NCBI GenBank assembly: GCA_028284935.1
Contig: JANQQQ010000022.1
Coordinates: forward strand, 62,001 to 126,000
Direction: 5' to 3'
From: Croceivirga sp.
GTDB taxonomy: Bacteria > Bacteroidota > Bacteroidia > Flavobacteriales > Flavobacteriaceae
Length of the DNA stretch: 64,000 bases
Of the stretch, positions 25,311-33,397 are shown one piece after another. A program made the position numbers and the translations under genes. Under the pieces are notes generated by a model. It made no database searches. It was not told the origin of the DNA and was given only the letters and a program-made list of their open reading frames with translations. Numbering within the stretch: position 1 is the first letter of the stretch; each line of letters opens with the position of its first letter.

Positions 25311-26573
25311 ATGAACAGAACCCTTTTTGTATTGGTATTGTTAACCTTTGTAGCTGCTAGTGCACAAGATCAAAAGGTGTCAGAATTAAAAATACAGGGC
25401 AACACCAGAACCCGGACGGCCTTGATTGAAAAACTTTCCAAACTGCAAGAGGGAGATGTGTTGGATTCCATGGTCATTGAGCAGGACATTGCTAGGTTGA
25501 TACGCTTACCCTCGGTAGCACATGCGTACTTTCAGGTGTTGGAAACAGAAATTGCCAATGCGTATACTGTGGTCTATGGTATAGAAGAAAATTTTACATT
25601 GATTCCATTTGCAAACATTTTCACTTCAAATGATGACGAATTTGCATTTAGAATAGGATTGCAGGAATTTAATTTTTTAGGGCAGAATATTACATTAGGT
25701 GCTTTTTACCAATACGATGTATTTGGATCTTTTGGTTTAAATGTACGCGCTCCCTATTTGTTCTCAAACAAATTGGGTCTGGCCCTAAATTATCAAGATC
25801 TGACTACCCAGGAACCTGTTTTTTTGGATAGTGGTACAGCAGATTACAAGTACAATAATACTTCTATAGAAATACTAGGCCTTTACGAATTCAACTTTAA
25901 AAATCGGTTGGAGCTTGGATTGAATTTTTTCACGGAGGACTATGACTATATCTCTGGAGCCACCGACCCACAGGTGCCCCAAGATTTGATAGTAGATAAG
26001 TTCTTGGTGAAATTGTTGTACAATTATGATGGAATAACCTACTATTATCACTATTTGGATGGTTTTCGAAGTAATTTGAACCTACAATATGTAACCAGTA
26101 CAAGTGACGCGCTACCCGATTTTTTGATAGGGTTCAATGATTTTTCCTATTTCAAAAGGGTGGGGCAACGAGGAAACTGGGCTTCAAGATTGCGCCTTGG
26201 ACTGGCGAGCAATGTTGATACCCCTTTTGCACCTTTTGCCGTAGATAATAACCTAAACATAAGAGGGGTTGGGAATATTATCGATAGGGGTACGGGAGCA
26301 ATTGTTTTGAATACGGAATATCGATATTCTTTAATAGAAAAGGATTGGTTTGTACTGCAAGGAAACGTATTTTTGGATGGAGGAAGTTGGAGGAATCCCG
26401 GTGGGGATTTTGGGGACTTTGCTGATAGTCAAAATCTGAGGATTTATCCGGGTGTAGGAATCAGGCTCATCCACAAACGAATTTTCAATGCCATTTTCCG
26501 TATAGACTATGGGCATGGGGTTACCAAAGAAGCTGCTAGGGGGGTGGTTTTTGGAATAGGTCAATATTTCTGA
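25311..26573 (+). CDS. BamA/TamA-like outer-membrane protein with one POTRA-like domain
   Basis: The start was chosen at 25311, where MNRTLFVLVLLTFVAASAQ is a clean signal peptide; an upstream ATG at 25296 adds only five residues. After the signal one POTRA-like domain is visible (VSELKIQGNTRTRTALIEKL to about residue 90). A surface-antigen-type beta-barrel follows, including NLNIRGVGNIIDRGTGAIVLNTEYRY and a terminal GQYF. At 420 residues it is shorter than BamA (five POTRAs), like the small Omp85-family proteins of Bacteroidota. It probably inserts or exports an envelope component. Confidence 0.8.
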   Translation: MNRTLFVLVLLTFVAASAQDQKVSELKIQGNTRTRTALIEKLSKLQEGDVLDSMVIEQDIARLIRLPSVAHAYFQVLETEIANAYTVVYGIEENFTLIPFANIFTSNDDEFAFRIGLQEFNFLGQNITLGAFYQYDVFGSFGLNVRAPYLFSNKLGLALNYQDLTTQEPVFLDSGTADYKYNNTSIEILGLYEFNFKNRLELGLNFFTEDYDYISGATDPQVPQDLIVDKFLVKLLYNYDGITYYYHYLDGFRSNLNLQYVTSTSDALPDFLIGFNDFSYFKRVGQRGNWASRLRLGLASNVDTPFAPFAVDNNLNIRGVGNIIDRGTGAIVLNTEYRYSLIEKDWFVLQGNVFLDGGSWRNPGGDFGDFADSQNLRIYPGVGIRLIHKRIFNAIFRIDYGHGVTKEAARGVVFGIGQYF

Positions 26574-26646
26574 TGTATTTCATCGGTATTTTTTGCATTT
26601 CATCGATTAGATATTATATTTGTTGGGATTACAGACGACTACTTTT

Positions 26647-27609
26647 ATGAGATTAATGCTGGTTACTTTATTCCTTGGCACCTGTTTTTTTGTATCTGCG
26701 CAGACCATCAAGGTCAAAGCGGAACAGGGAGACGGCATTTTTTCCCTACTGAGAAAACAGGGTTTGGACCCTTCCAAGTATTATGCAGAGTTCGTTGAAC
26801 TCAATGAGGCAAACATAAAAAATGGAAGTCAACTTTATTTGGGAAAGGAATACTTGATTCCTGATGCTCCCGATTCCTTTAAAAAAATGGCTCTTAACGT
26901 TACAGAGGATGTAAAGAAGGACCTTCCCATTTTCGATGAGGAGCTGGCGAAGATTTCCCCTAAAAGCGATAAGTTGCATGAGGCCGTCCTCTATTTGTTG
27001 CCTGGGATTAATGGTATCAAGGAATCAACACAACTTGAGAACACCAGAAATCAAATCATGAGGAATGTTGCCAAAGAGCTCATGGTTCATGGGGCCAGAG
27101 TGTATTTGGTAGAGGAATTGGAAGAAGAAAGTGAAATTTTGTTGGGGGAATCGAATTTGGGAGTTGAGAACGCCATTGCGGATAGAAAGCAGATGCAGCA
27201 TTTTGTTGGGACCATCAATACCCACTATTTGCAGAATGTGGGAAAATATCAAAGGGTGGTCGTACTCAACTTTAATGAAAATGCGGAGAGCAGTAAGTAC
27301 TATGAGGTTTCCATTTTTCACCATGGGAAAAGTCCCGAAGGTGAACGTTTTGCCCAAACGCTCCAGGGAATTTTCACTAAAAATAGTATTAGGAAGTCCA
27401 AAGAAAATACCGTTGAGATTTTTGAAAACAGTAACAATCTATACCTTGCCAAGAACGTACTTCCTCCAGTAACGATGATTGATATCTATGGTACTGATAA
27501 AACCAATACCACTGAGAGAATTTCCATTAGTCCCCGCGAAAAACTATTGACAAATATCATCACAAACGGAGTGCTTACGGATTTCGCCAATTTATCCATT
27601 GAGGAATAG
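26647..27609 (+). CDS. exported LysM-like protein, possibly amidase-derived
   Basis: Start 26647 gives a signal peptide (MRLMLVTLFLGTCFFVSAQ). Residues about 22-75 resemble a LysM module (GDGIFSLLRKQGLDPSKYYAEF, then LYLGKEYLIPD). The larger C-terminal part (VVVLNFNENAESSKYYEVSIFHHG, AQTLQGIFTK) is faintly like the amidase_3 N-acetylmuramoyl-L-alanine amidase fold, but I cannot place the zinc ligands with certainty. It is likely a peptidoglycan-associated protein. The gene ends just before a strong terminator. Confidence 0.6.
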   Translation: MRLMLVTLFLGTCFFVSAQTIKVKAEQGDGIFSLLRKQGLDPSKYYAEFVELNEANIKNGSQLYLGKEYLIPDAPDSFKKMALNVTEDVKKDLPIFDEELAKISPKSDKLHEAVLYLLPGINGIKESTQLENTRNQIMRNVAKELMVHGARVYLVEELEEESEILLGESNLGVENAIADRKQMQHFVGTINTHYLQNVGKYQRVVVLNFNENAESSKYYEVSIFHHGKSPEGERFAQTLQGIFTKNSIRKSKENTVEIFENSNNLYLAKNVLPPVTMIDIYGTDKTNTTERISISPREKLLTNIITNGVLTDFANLSIEE

Positions 27610-27642
27610 ACTGACCTATTTTTTTGCAAATTCCCCCAAATC

Positions 27643-27671
27643 GCCCTTGGTAGACGTACCGAGGGCTTTTT
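27643..27671 (+). terminator. intrinsic terminator
   Basis: GCCCTTGGTA and TACCGAGGGC form a 10-bp stem with one G-T wobble and a four-base loop (GACG), followed by TTTTT. It lies 34 bp after the LysM-like gene and before the convergent glycosyltransferase. Confidence 0.85.
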
Positions 27672-27692
27672 ATCGACTTTGGAGAAGGATTC

Positions 27693-28394
27693 TTAACGAA
27701 GTAAATTTCGTTGATAATAGGCGTAAAGCGCTTCCGGTTTTGCTCCCATGTAGTTTTTCAAATGAATCATTCCAAAGTGGAACTGTACTTTTAGCCACCC
27801 TTTTTCCCGATATTTTCGTGCAGAGGTAATCACGTGGTCATGTAGGACCTTGAATTTTAAATTTTTGTAGAGTCTTCTTATAAATTCAGTGTCCTCATAG
27901 ATAAAGTACCGTTCGTTAAACCCACCATTTTGTAAAAATCTTTTTCTGGTAATAAAAAGCGATTGGTCCCCACCCCTACATAGCGAGTGGTTAATTTTGG
28001 ATAAATAGGCAAAAAAGCGTAAAAATAGATTTTGGGTATCGAACTTCATTCTAAAACATCCGGCTTCATAGCCATCTGCAACGCCTTCCAAGATGAGTCT
28101 TTCAAAACCTTTTTTGGGAAAGGTATCCGCATGTAAAAAGTAGAGGATTTCTCCTTTGGCAGCATGGGCACCAAAGTTCATTTGCTTGGCACGTCCCTTA
28201 GAAGTTTCCAAAACCGTCACCCCATGATGCCGTGCAATTTTTCTGGTAGCGTCGGTACTCTGTCCGTCCACAGTTATGATTTCCCTCACTATATTTTTGT
28301 CCATAATAGCGTCCAGGTGCAATAAGAGTTGACCTAAACCTTGGGCTTCATTATAGGTGGGAATAATGACGCTGATTCCAGGGGCATTGTTCAT
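27693..28394 (-). CDS. TIGR04283-type GT2 transferase (arsenosugar/selenodomain-associated transferase 2)
   Basis: The ATG at 28394 was preferred over a TTG at 28415. The 233-residue GT-A protein begins ISVIIPTYNEAQGLGQLLLHLD and has TVDGQSTDATRKIARHHG and ILYFLHADTFPKKGFERL (DxD), then ITRKRFLQNGGFNERYFIYEDTEF. This pattern belongs to the rSAM/selenodomain-associated transferase 2 family, which NCBI names as arsenosugar biosynthesis glycosyltransferase. It follows the nucleoside phosphorylase gene by 61 bp. Confidence 0.82.
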   Translation of the reverse strand: MNNAPGISVIIPTYNEAQGLGQLLLHLDAIMDKNIVREIITVDGQSTDATRKIARHHGVTVLETSKGRAKQMNFGAHAAKGEILYFLHADTFPKKGFERLILEGVADGYEAGCFRMKFDTQNLFLRFFAYLSKINHSLCRGGDQSLFITRKRFLQNGGFNERYFIYEDTEFIRRLYKNLKFKVLHDHVITSARKYREKGWLKVQFHFGMIHLKNYMGAKPEALYAYYQRNLLR

Positions 28395-28455
28395 AGAAAA
28401 GCAATCCTTTTCCAAATAGAGTAGGGAAAAGGGGTGTATCCTTACATACTACGTA

Positions 28456-29271
28456 TTAAAGTTGATGGATCAGTTCCTTAAACAGCCTTACCATCTTGGG
28501 TTCGGTTTTTCCTGCTATTTCAATAATCTCTTGAATATTGATGGGTTGCAGGTTATCTGGATCGCACTCATCCGTGAGCACGGAGACAGCCATCACGGGC
28601 AGTTTTAAATGGTTGGCTACGATAACTTCCGGGACGGTACTCATACCAACCGCATCTGCCCCCATGATTTTGAGCATACGATACTCTGCCTTAGTTTCCA
28701 GTTGAGGACCGACAACAGAAACGTAAACTCCTTTTTGAATGTCGATTCCTTCATTCTTGGCAATTTCTTCTATCTTTTTTCGCATTCCTATGTCATAGGG
28801 CTCCATCATGTCTACAAATCGATCACCGAATTCCGCCACGTTTTTAAAAGCCAGTGGAGAACCTCCCTGAAGATTAATATGATCTTCAATCAACATAATC
28901 TCTCCTTTCCTGAAATTGAGGTTAAGGGCTCCGGCAGCATTGGAAACAAACAATTTCTTTATGCCCAATTGGTTCATAACCCGTACTGGGTAGGTGACAT
29001 CCAAAAAATCATACCCTTCGTAAAGGTGGAAACGCCCTTGCATCACCACTACTTTTTTGTCCGCTATGGTACCGTATATCAACTTTCCCGTATGGAATTC
29101 GACCGTGGCCAATGGGAAATAGGGAATTTGGTTATAATGGGCCTCAATGGGGTCCTCAATTTCATTGACCAATTGCCCTAAGCCAGTTCCTAAAACTATC
29201 CCGATTTCGGGATCATCAAACCCCTTGTTTTTTAAGTAGGCAACGGATTCGTCCAATTGTTTTTTAGTCAT
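28456..29271 (-). CDS. punA: purine-nucleoside phosphorylase
   Basis: The 271-residue trimeric-type phosphorylase splits purine nucleosides to base plus ribose-1-phosphate. It has the IGIVLGTGLGQLVNEI phosphate loop, the FVSNAAGALNLNF segment and the nucleoside pocket VVGPQLETKAEYRMLKIMGADAVGMSTVPEV. It sits between two arsenosugar-type transferases, overlapping the upstream one by 8 bp, so besides purine salvage it might remove adenine from a 5'-modified deoxyadenosine in that pathway. Confidence 0.92.
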   Translation of the reverse strand: MTKKQLDESVAYLKNKGFDDPEIGIVLGTGLGQLVNEIEDPIEAHYNQIPYFPLATVEFHTGKLIYGTIADKKVVVMQGRFHLYEGYDFLDVTYPVRVMNQLGIKKLFVSNAAGALNLNFRKGEIMLIEDHINLQGGSPLAFKNVAEFGDRFVDMMEPYDIGMRKKIEEIAKNEGIDIQKGVYVSVVGPQLETKAEYRMLKIMGADAVGMSTVPEVIVANHLKLPVMAVSVLTDECDPDNLQPINIQEIIEIAGKTEPKMVRLFKELIHQL

Positions 29272-29887
29272 TTTTTAGGTGTTTTAAGAAGGGTTGAAAT
29301 GCTTCAAGATGTTGAATATCTTCATAATGGTCCACATCATTTTTTAAAGGCAAAAGGCCATAATCCCTATTGGTCAGGTCGTTCAGTGTAGTCTTCAGTA
29401 CTGTTGAAGTGCCCCAATCCTTATTTTGAAAAATAGCCGCCTTAAGTTTCTTCATTCCCAATAAATAATAACCGCCATCTTCCGCAGGGCCAAGGATAAA
29501 ATCATGATGGTCCAATTTAGAAAATGCTTCCTCCAGATCAACTTTGGAAAGGTCGTACATATCACTACCGATAACCACTATTTTTTGGTATTCATGTTCA
29601 AACCCATCTACAAAGGCATTCATCATTCGTTCTCCTAAATTACTACCGTTTTGAAGCTTTTTTTGATACACATCATTCTTCCAAATGTCATTTTTCCATA
29701 TTTCTTCGGAATAATACACACTTTTATCCATGGTCAGGTGCTCCGTAATGTTGACGGTATGTTGAAGTAAGAACTTGTAAATATTCAAAGCGGCCCTATC
29801 GCCCACTTTAGCGGCGAGGCGTGTTTTGCACTTTCCCAGTTCTGGGTTCCGGGTGAAGATAAGTAGAAGGTCAGTGCTGGATTTCAA
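29264..29887 (-). CDS. TIGR04282-type transferase (DUF2064, arsenosugar/selenodomain-associated transferase 1)
   Basis: The 207-residue nucleotide-diphospho-sugar-transferase-fold protein starts LLLIFTRNPELGKCKTRLA and continues VVIGSDMYDL and FILGPAEDGGYYLLGMKK, the signatures of DUF2064/TIGR04282. The only start that keeps the N-terminal motif is a TTG at 29887, overlapping the rhodanese gene by 17 bp. Together with the TIGR04283 gene this is the usual transferase pair of the arsenosugar-type cluster. Confidence 0.82.
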   Translation of the reverse strand: MKSSTDLLLIFTRNPELGKCKTRLAAKVGDRAALNIYKFLLQHTVNITEHLTMDKSVYYSEEIWKNDIWKNDVYQKKLQNGSNLGERMMNAFVDGFEHEYQKIVVIGSDMYDLSKVDLEEAFSKLDHHDFILGPAEDGGYYLLGMKKLKAAIFQNKDWGTSTVLKTTLNDLTNRDYGLLPLKNDVDHYEDIQHLEAFQPFLKHLKND

Positions 29888-30395
29888 GCTGCTCTTTTTT
29901 TAACGAATATATCTTATCGCCTTTGGTCAGTAATTTTCCCCAGTGCTTACTAAAAGCATGTACTCTTTCCGTGGGCTGTTTCGTTGAATCCACAACAGTA
30001 TTGCCTTGGTTCTTCCATTCAAAAATTCCCCCATAGAGGTTTTTGATATTGGAATACCCCGCTTTTTGCAATTTTTCTCCAATCTGTTCTGAGCGCACCC
30101 CAATAGAACAATATACGATCACAGGAGTGCTGGAATCCGGGATTTCTCGACGGATTTTCTCAATATCAAATTCTTTAAAACCCACCCATTGGGCACGCTG
30201 TAAATGGCTTACTTCAAATTCTTCCCTTTTACGCGTATCCAACAGGAGGGAAATAGTATCGCTTTTTAACTGCTCAATGGTGATGTAGGGCACGGAACCC
30301 GTATTGAACCTGTCCAATGTTTTTTCAATGGTTTTCTGTGATTGCCCCAAAAAGTAACAAGAGAGGGCAAGGGTAAATAAGATATACTGCCGCAT
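29871..30395 (-). CDS. exported rhodanese-domain protein
   Basis: The 174-residue protein has a signal peptide (MRQYILFTLALSCYFLGQS) and a single rhodanese domain: LLLDTRKREEFEVSHLQRAQWVG and the active-site Cys in IVYCSIGVRSEQIGEKL. Single-domain rhodaneses bind a persulphide, or related selenium/arsenic chemistry, on that Cys. It opens the four-gene cluster with the two transferases and the phosphorylase. Confidence 0.85.
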   Translation of the reverse strand: MRQYILFTLALSCYFLGQSQKTIEKTLDRFNTGSVPYITIEQLKSDTISLLLDTRKREEFEVSHLQRAQWVGFKEFDIEKIRREIPDSSTPVIVYCSIGVRSEQIGEKLQKAGYSNIKNLYGGIFEWKNQGNTVVDSTKQPTERVHAFSKHWGKLLTKGDKIYSLKKEQLEIQH

Positions 30396-30480
30396 GTAGA
30401 GACTTAGAAGTCAAAGATACTAATACCTAGATTGAAGATTAACTTTTTGGTTATCTTGTGTGAAACCTTAAAAGACGATT

Positions 30481-32040
30481 ATGTGCGCTCGTTGGATTCC
30501 ATTGGTTATTTTCATGGTTGTTATAGCTTGCAATAGTGAAACAAGGTCAAAGGAAGGTATTGAAGTTGCAACTACTAAAACCTATCAAGAACTTCATCGG
30601 CCACAATACCATTTTACACCAGATTCCGGATGGATGAACGATCCCAATGGGTTGGTTTATAATGATGGCGTTTACCATTTATTCTATCAATATTATCCTC
30701 ATGCCACTGTTTGGGGGCCTATGCACTGGGGCCATGCCGTGAGTACCGATATGGTGCGTTGGGAGCATAAACCCATTGCGCTATTTCCGGATGGAAAAGG
30801 ACTTGTTTTCTCGGGTAGCGCTGTGGTCGACAAAAACAATACCTCCGGTTTTGGCATGGATGGCAAGGTGCCCTTAGTGGCCATTTTCACCTACCACAAC
30901 ATGCAAGGTGAAAAGAGTGGTGGCAACACCTTTCAAACGCAGGGAATTGCTTACAGTTTAGATAATGGGGATACTTGGAAAAAGTATGATGGAAATCCAG
31001 TAATTGGCAATACCGGTATTCGGGATTTAAGGGATCCCAAAGTGTTTTGGCATAAGGATTCCCAAAGTTGGATCATGGTCTTGGTTGCTGGGGATTTTGT
31101 CAAACTTTATCGTTCCAAAAACTTAAAGGAATGGGACAACATAAGTGATTTTGGAAAAAATCAAGGAGCTAAAGGCGGGGTGTGGGAGTGTCCTGATTTG
31201 TTCAAGATGAAGGTGGAAGGTTCCGAAGAAGAGAAATGGGTGCTCATCATAAGCATAGGTAATGGTGCGCCCAATGGGGGAAGCGGAACCCAATATTTTG
31301 TGGGAGACTTTGACGGGACTACCTTTACCAGCAAACAAATGGATTACAAGTGGTTGGATTGGGGTACCGACAACTATGCTGGGGTAACCTATAATAATAC
31401 CCCAAACGGGGAACGCCTATTCATTGGATGGATGAGTAATTGGCAATATGCATTGAATACGCCTGCAACAACGTGGCGAAGTGCCATGACCTTACCTAGG
31501 AAACTGTCCTTAAAAAAGAGTAATGACGCTTATGTGTTGTACAATTATCCCCTGTCATCCGTTGACGACTTGATGGCGACCTCCAAAGGGGAAACCGTCT
31601 CCATTCCTGCCGGGGAAGCACATGAGACATCAAATCCGCTTTTAGGGGAATCCAACATATCATTTTCGGTGCCGGCCAAGGATTTTAAATTGACTTTTTC
31701 CAATTTGGCAGGTGAAAAAACAGTACTGATTTTGGATTCGGCGAGTTCCCTCTTGATGTTAGATAGAACTTCATCTGGAACTAGGGATTTCAATTATGAA
31801 TTTGGCAATAAGTTGCACTATGCAGCATTGAAAGAAGTTTCAGATAACCTGGGTTTTTCCATTTATTTGGATCGGTCGTCGATAGAAGTCTTTGTAAATG
31901 GAGGTCAGTATGCAATGACGGACCAACTATTCCCGTCCCAACCGTATACGCAATTATCCATTGAAAATCTGTCATCCAATGATTTTCAAATCAGGGATTT
32001 GAAAATCAATGCAATGCAATCGGTTTGGAAATCGAATTAA
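30481..32040 (+). CDS. GH32 fructan hydrolase (levanase/exo-inulinase type) lipoprotein
   Basis: The 519-residue protein has a lipoprotein signal (FMVVIACNSE, Cys17). All three GH32 acidic motifs are present: WMNDPNG with nucleophile Asp54, RDP (184-186) with the transition-state-stabilising Asp, and ECPDL with acid/base Glu236. A C-terminal beta-sandwich starts near residue 370. It would release fructose from levan, inulin or sucrose at the cell surface. No susC/susD or fructokinase gene adjoins it, so it stands alone rather than in a typical polysaccharide utilisation locus. Confidence 0.93.
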   Translation: MCARWIPLVIFMVVIACNSETRSKEGIEVATTKTYQELHRPQYHFTPDSGWMNDPNGLVYNDGVYHLFYQYYPHATVWGPMHWGHAVSTDMVRWEHKPIALFPDGKGLVFSGSAVVDKNNTSGFGMDGKVPLVAIFTYHNMQGEKSGGNTFQTQGIAYSLDNGDTWKKYDGNPVIGNTGIRDLRDPKVFWHKDSQSWIMVLVAGDFVKLYRSKNLKEWDNISDFGKNQGAKGGVWECPDLFKMKVEGSEEEKWVLIISIGNGAPNGGSGTQYFVGDFDGTTFTSKQMDYKWLDWGTDNYAGVTYNNTPNGERLFIGWMSNWQYALNTPATTWRSAMTLPRKLSLKKSNDAYVLYNYPLSSVDDLMATSKGETVSIPAGEAHETSNPLLGESNISFSVPAKDFKLTFSNLAGEKTVLILDSASSLLMLDRTSSGTRDFNYEFGNKLHYAALKEVSDNLGFSIYLDRSSIEVFVNGGQYAMTDQLFPSQPYTQLSIENLSSNDFQIRDLKINAMQSVWKSN

Positions 32041-32138
32041 TTAAAGTAAAGGAACAGATTGGATAGCAACAATGCTATGGACAATCCCAAAACCAAATAC
32101 CAACAAAAATAACCGAGTCTTTCTCCAGTAGTGTTCAT
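32037..32138 (-). CDS. 33-residue putative membrane protein
   Basis: A minus-strand ORF with ATG at 32138 runs to TAA at 32037-32039. It encodes a short polar start (MNTTGERLGYF) followed by one membrane-length hydrophobic stretch (YLVLGLSIALLLSNLFLYF). Its stop overlaps the GH32 stop region, so the two are convergent. It resembles a single-span small membrane protein, but no family is recognised and no strong promoter was seen. Confidence 0.4.
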   Translation of the reverse strand: MNTTGERLGYFCWYLVLGLSIALLLSNLFLYFN

Positions 32139-32367
32139 CGTTCAAGAGGTTAATTAATGAATTGAAAGTAAAAAAAACCATAGTTCAACTGGGGTTAATC
32201 TTTATGATTGGTAGGGAATTCTTTATAAATGGTAATTCGATCTTCTTGGAAAGAAATGCTGGCCTTTTGGTCATATGAAAATGGAGAAGCGTGGTAAGGA
32301 TTCTTGTAATTTTTTGGTGTTCAGAAAGACTAAGGAACACAGAAACCAATGTTAATAACACAAAAAA
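32139..32367. other. intergenic region before GAPDH
   Basis: About 230 bp lie between the possible small membrane gene and gapA. No convincing -33/-7 pair, repeat or RNA element was found. TTTTGGTCAT at 32265-32274 resembles half-sites found further right, but it has no partner 21 bp away. Confidence 0.5.
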
Positions 32368-33360
32368 ATGCGCATAGCAATCAATGGAATGGGACGCATA
32401 GGAAGAGCGGCCCTAAAAGTAATCAACGATACCCTGGGCCTAGAGGTGGTGGCAGTGAATGATATAGTGTCCATAGAGAACACGGCTTACTTGTTGAAGT
32501 ATGACACGGTCTATGGAATTTATGAAAACGAAGTTTCCCATAACGATGATGTTCTTGTGGTGGATGGGCAACACATAAAGTACACTTCAATCCGTAATCC
32601 GGAGGATTTGCCCTGGAAGGAAAAAGAGGTGGACTTGGTGATTGAAAGTACGGGTGTATTCACCAAGGGCGAAGATGCGGAACGGCACTTGCAAGCGGGT
32701 GCAAAAACAGTGGTCATCTCAGCCCCAACAAAGAGTGTAGACACACCTACCGTGGTCCATGGCGTAAATTCCGAGGACGGCAATGTGAGTGTATTTTCAT
32801 GTGCCAGTTGTACCACAAACAACATTAGCCCGGTTGTAGAGATTCTTGGTCGCCGAGTGGGTATAAAAAAGGCCATCATGACCACGGTACACGCATATAC
32901 GGCTTCTCAAGGTATAGTGGATGCCCCTTCAAAAAAGAACTTTAGAATGGGAAGGGCGGGCGCACAAAATCTAATTCCTACCACTACGGGAGCAGCCATT
33001 GCCACGACGAAAACACTACCGCAATATGCGGGCAAGTTTGATGGGGTGGCCATTCGGGTTCCGGTCCCCGTGGGATCCATTTCCGATATGACCTTTGTCA
33101 CCGAAAACGAAGTGACACCAGAAGAGATCAACGGGATTTTGATGGAAGAATCCCAAACAGAACGTTATGCTGAGGTTTTGGCCGTTACTGACGAACCCAT
33201 TGTTTCCTCGGATATTATAAAGAGTCCCTATGCCTCAACAGTGGATTTGGGCATGACTAGGGTGGTCGATGGCGATTTATTAAAGGTAATGACGTGGTAC
33301 GATAATGAATGGGGCTTTACCAACCAAATGATTCGACAGATTTTGGAAATCAAGGGATAG
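32368..33360 (+). CDS. gap: glyceraldehyde-3-phosphate dehydrogenase, type I
   Basis: The 330-residue enzyme oxidises glyceraldehyde-3-phosphate to 1,3-bisphosphoglycerate. It has the Rossmann start INGMGRIGRAALKVI, Asp32 after the second strand (NAD preference), the catalytic Cys148 in SCASCTTNN and the WYDNEWGFTNQM C-terminal motif. The usual active-site string is SNASCTTN; here an extra Cys145 replaces Asn, and the residue after TTN is Asn. It is monocistronic. Confidence 0.93.
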   Translation: MRIAINGMGRIGRAALKVINDTLGLEVVAVNDIVSIENTAYLLKYDTVYGIYENEVSHNDDVLVVDGQHIKYTSIRNPEDLPWKEKEVDLVIESTGVFTKGEDAERHLQAGAKTVVISAPTKSVDTPTVVHGVNSEDGNVSVFSCASCTTNNISPVVEILGRRVGIKKAIMTTVHAYTASQGIVDAPSKKNFRMGRAGAQNLIPTTTGAAIATTKTLPQYAGKFDGVAIRVPVPVGSISDMTFVTENEVTPEEINGILMEESQTERYAEVLAVTDEPIVSSDIIKSPYASTVDLGMTRVVDGDLLKVMTWYDNEWGFTNQMIRQILEIKG

Positions 33361-33397
33361 GACTTCTTATCGTCTTGGAAGGGACAAAAGGTTATCA

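Noticed and set aside
27599..27829. 76-codon plus-strand ORF
   Set aside because: It runs through a strong terminator and then antisense to the glycosyltransferase; no homology or start signal.
32265..32274. TTTTGGTCAT upstream of gapA resembling the AraC half-sites
   Set aside because: No second copy 21 bp away and no -7 box at the expected distance; the nearest GGT is 24 bp off.
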